64,000 nt of DNA, from the NCBI GenBank assembly GCA_017591395.1, contig WEDG01004859.1, positions 124,001 to 188,000 on the forward strand, in the 5' to 3' direction. The notes below the pieces were generated by a model. That model was not told the origin of the DNA and made no database searches. It worked only from the letters and a program-made list of their open reading frames with translations. Positions 61,216 to 64,000 of the stretch are shown here, one piece after another (position 1 is the stretch's first letter; each line of letters starts with the position of its first letter). A program made the translations under genes and the position numbers. The DNA comes from Schistocephalus solidus (Eukaryota > Platyhelminthes > Cestoda > Diphyllobothriidea > Diphyllobothriidae).

Positions 61216-61640
61216 TCAGCCATCGGGCTCATCCGCATTTGCGTTGGAAAATGGGTTGCAGAGGCCATTGCAATTGTTAATATAATCGGGGCCCGTAAAC
61301 CATGTTTCAAGTAACTCGGGGCTCACGCAATTATCCGCTCTCACGAGTATTTTGGTTTCGTGGAACTTGAATTTATGGCCGGTTTTCACCAGATGAGAAA
61401 CACCTTGAGAACTGGCGTTATTTCGCAGCACTGCTGCCGAATGTTCACCAATTTGTGTCCTAATTTATCTTCTAGTTTCTGTGACATAGTTGCTTCACAG
61501 GCAACTGCACCAGATGTTTCTTTGCACGGCTATCCATCTTCCAGTTTCTCCGCCGTAGTTGCTTTGCCGGCAACTGCACCAGAGGTTACTTGCCGTGGCT
61601 ATTGGTCCGTTGGTCTTATTACCTGATGCCTCACTGCTGT
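61216..61640 (-). pseudogene. GIY-YIG nuclease of PLE copy 3, with duplicated core
   Basis: Read on -, the core appears twice: NLWCSCRQSNYGGETGRW and, 69 bp on, NIWCSCL, stop, SNYVTETRR. It then continues RTQIGEHSAAVLRNNASSQG, KTGHKFKFHETKILVRADNC and SPELLETWFTGPDYINNCN, and ends ADEPDG stop. The Arg of R-T-Q and the Glu in LLETW, both typical catalytic positions of the family, are present. Stops lie inside the second core copy. Upstream, IRPTDQ, stop, PRQVTSGAV corresponds to the usual lead-in. Confidence 0.8.
61467..61604. repeat. 69-bp tandem duplication, 2 copies
   Basis: Units 61,467-61,535 and 61,536-61,604. Each contains TTC(T/C)AGTTTCT, the (A/C)(T/C)AGTTGCTT(C/T) box and GGCAACTGCACCAGA, followed by GGCTAT. 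The period is 23 codons and in frame with the nuclease on -. The + strand frame over it (61360-61626) reads a 23-residue repeat (SSSF-, ATAP-V, RGY) but is the antisense of the nuclease core. Confidence 0.85.
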
Positions 61641-61834
61641 CTCTGTTCTTTGTGCGACTCTAACAGGTGTGAAAAAGAAAGCTAACGATTTCGGAGACGT
61701 TTTTATGTATGAAATCGCTGGCTTGGTAACATTTTCTCGCTGGTGTCGTTTGCGCATGCACCGTTTGATGATGTTCCATGGGAAGCTATTTTATCTTAAC
61801 ACCCGTGAAAGATATTGTTATTTTTTTGGAAGCA

Positions 61835-62345
61835 AACAAGCGTTTTTAGGAAGCAATTTATATAAAAAAAGAAGAAAACAAGAGAGAGAGCTACGCTTTT
61901 TTGAAATTTAAATTCAAAACTTTCAGCAAAAAATGTCCTCCATTCACCGTGAATAAGGTTGAGAACACAAGCCACACAAAACCGGAAGATCACAAACAAA
62001 TGGCCGAAGAATGCACATATTAACCTCATGAAGAATCATTCTTGAATGCGTCTCAAAATATTGACAAATTTGGACTTCTTTCAAAACGGTGCCATCGTCG
62101 TGCACCCATGACCTCATTTTTGTTGTTCAAAAAAACAAATAAAGTAAAGATTCGGTATAAAATGGGTCAAATAGGCTAACCGACAAAGATATAAAAGGAT
62201 TCACGTGCGAATGGAGAGCAGAAAAGATGGCGGTTCAATTGCAAAAGCCCGCCTGAGTAGTTGATTAATATTATGAGTATTATTATTATGATTGAGAAGA
62301 ATACAAAGAACTAGAAGAAGAAGAGGTGATAACTTGTTTGTTAGC
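61835..62345 (+). repeat. Family B element inserted in PLE copy 3
   Basis: Separates PLE residues ENKVAKL (left in - reading) from QYLSRVL, which are adjacent in intact relatives. The GA-rich head (AAACAAGAGAGAGAG) at 61,878 is followed by the body aligned with 20,920-21,265. The right end is an AGAAGAAGAAG-rich stretch near 62,310-62,330. Target-site duplications are not clear; short TTA/ATTTTA words occur at both borders. Confidence 0.75.
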
Positions 62346-63650
62346 CTGACATTTACTAATTTTAATTTGGCAACCTTGTTCTCCGTTTCCCTATATTAGG
62401 TCTCAACCAACTGATATAGGGTTCCTAGGCAACTGCGTTTGTGGCTGATCAGTACTTGCATCGTATTTGTTGCTTTACTCAACACGTCGGTTTTTAGGCC
62501 AACAAAATATTTGCAGCAGACAAAGACGCCAAGGAAGGCTTGCTGGTTGTTTTCTTTCTCCTTCATCGTAAATTTAATGACTGGGAGTACCCTGTTGAGA
62601 AGTACATTTAATATTAGCACCTGATCATGTTAAATAACGACGAACGTGTAATCCGCATACCGTGTGCAAACTGTCGGTCTGTGGTGTTAACTGACCAGCA
62701 GCTCCAAGGGTTTTGTGTCCACCTCGGCTAAGACTGCAGAGATCGGCGAACTCATAGGTGTTCCTTTCACCTGCTCATATATTGTTCTGTCAAGCGTGCA
62801 GTGAACCCTGAGACGGATCTTCAGGAGCTGAAGGGCTTGGTCGTGTCCAAGAAGTTAATCGGTTTTATCCTATTTGCTTCGCAGGCGTAGTGCAATGTTC
62901 TCGACTTCCAGAACCTGAGGGAAAGAATGCATGAGGGACGTTACATCAAAGAATACCATGACCTAACTTGGCTCACCCTTCACCTACATACCCCTAGGCA
63001 TTTCGCAAACATTTGTGTTTACGATCAGACTGTGGTGTCAGTATCTGCGGTCAGAAATGTCAGTCACTTTAATTTTTACCTTGACAGTTCATACGTTCAA
63101 GTACCTAGGTCAGAGAGGAGCACGCTCCTTGCGTGCTTTGGGAAGGTCATTAAACCGGGTCAAGGCAGTGTTTTGGGATCTAGCCATTCGTTCTTCAATG
63201 CCAACAGCACCCCATTAATTTCGCGTTTCAGCATTTATACGGATAAGGTTTCGCATAAGACATTTGACTGGCGATCCTCCGGGAAGATTCTGGTTTCCGA
63301 ACGTATTCTGTTCTGTCCAATACGACAGGGAAACGCCCGTAGTCTGCGGGCACGATGACAATGACGCTTTTGCCCATGCATTTCCCTTAATGCAGCTTGT
63401 TCGACCTTTAGGGTGGGATTCGCGCGGTTTATAGGCCATTGCAAGGGAGGACACCTAATTTCGATACGGTTCTTCGTCTCCGTTCTCGATTCTTTCTGAC
63501 TTATGACCCATTCCACTGCTGCCATCACGTTTACCGGTTTTGCATCAGCTGTGTTGAAAGAGGCTTCCTGCCGTAAAACATGTACTTGGTCCTTCATCAT
63601 TTCTTTTGACGACAGGGTATGTACTACTTTGTCGAGTCTGGGTGACATGG

Positions 63651-64000
63651 GACTGGGCAGCTAAAGGAATATTTTTTTACTCCAATTTCTGTCGAGCACA
63701 TCCGAGTATGAATTCCGCACCTCGCAACATTAAAGTTACATTAGCTTACCTACCACATGCAATGTGTGATCAATATTTGGATGAGTAGTTTATCGTATAT
63801 CTGATCTTGTTTTTTTCGATTTTTGAGTAAAATTTTATGTTGCGAAAATCTTTTTTATCAAGAATACTGCATGCTCAGTCTTTTATATTAAAGGGAAATA
63901 AACAACATTTGGGCAAAATCAGAAGTTTTGGATATCCAGAAAATGTAGTACTTCATTTAATACCACAGCACAAAACCCCTTTTTATGATTTGTGCTTTAA
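63651..64000. other. AT-rich tract, nothing recognised
   Basis: Only a 60-codon chance-length frame overlaps its start (63606-63788 on +). Confidence 0.4.

Larger units (their letters stand above)
61130..63650 (-). mobile_element. Penelope-like element copy 3, nearly full length but broken
   Basis: Transcribed right to left. N-terminal part: VLRQEASFNTADAKPVNVMA (63,575), then VPADYGRFPVVLDRTEYVRK (about 63,330). RT part: QNTALTRFNDLPKARKERAP (63,150), VMVFFDVTSLMHSFPQVLEV, LDRTIYEQVKGTPMSSPISA (62,750) and RPTVCTRYADYTFVVI (62,640). Post-RT part: KEKENNQQAFLGVFVCCKYF and SHKRSCLGTLYQLVET (62,400). The element is then split at about 62,345 by a family B insert and resumes at about 61,830 with QYLSRVLR, FPWNIIKRCMRKRHQRENV. 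GIY-YIG follows (61,620-61,216). YVDD reads YADY and there are many stops, so it is inactive. Confidence 0.88.

Noticed and set aside
61360..61626. + strand 88-codon protein with 23-residue repeats
   Set aside because: Antisense of the duplicated GIY-YIG core; the - strand has collinear PLE homology.

Overview
Eukaryotic genomic DNA, AT-rich and mostly non-coding, with interspersed retroelement wrecks, tRNA-derived SINE-like repeats and microsatellites. The best organism call is a parasitic flatworm, most likely a diphyllobothriidean tapeworm (Spirometra/Dibothriocephalus/Schistocephalus group). This rests on recognising two element types: a non-LTR retrotransposon whose reverse transcriptase (RT) ends in a run of C2H2 fingers of the type SRIGLV-H--RIHRTE, and Penelope-like elements (PLEs) carrying a C-terminal GIY-YIG nuclease. 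The family comparison is from memory; no database was searched.

Layout. 1-11.6 kb: AT-rich, no long reading frame, a few exon-like segments flanked by good splice signals. 11.6-13.6 kb: PLE copy 1 (+), with the RT catalytic core deleted. 16.1-17.1 kb: mosaic of inverted pieces of a GC-richer composite repeat (family A). 17.1-18.0 kb: GC-richer tract of unknown nature. 19.7-26.4 kb: tRNA-headed SINE pieces and two copies of a GA-headed repeat (family B). 28.9-36.1 kb: short exon-like segments, two tRNA-like SINE families, microsatellites. 39.7-41.3 kb: an inverted repeat pair. 46.4-47.0 kb: PLE copy 2 (-). 48.6-49.0 kb: family A again. 50.1-50.3 kb: SINE. 51.7-55.7 kb: decayed non-LTR retrotransposon with endonuclease, RT and zinc-finger tail. 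55.8-57.2 kb: array of family A monomers directly behind it. 57.2-60.5 kb: AT-rich, nothing recognised. 60.6-60.9 kb: long ATG/GAT microsatellite. 61.2-63.65 kb: PLE copy 3 (-), split by a family B element and carrying a 69-bp tandem duplication of its GIY-YIG core.

No host gene could be named. Reading frames of 60-120 codons are expected by chance in this much AT-rich sequence, so unidentified frames and candidate exons are given low confidence. None of the mobile elements here is intact: each has in-frame stops, frameshifts, deletions or lost catalytic residues. The window reads as an intronic or intergenic landscape of a repeat-laden genome rather than a gene cluster. The most interesting items are the GIY-YIG core duplication, the RT with its zinc-finger cassette, the core-deleted PLE, and a possible small-exon gene at the left end.
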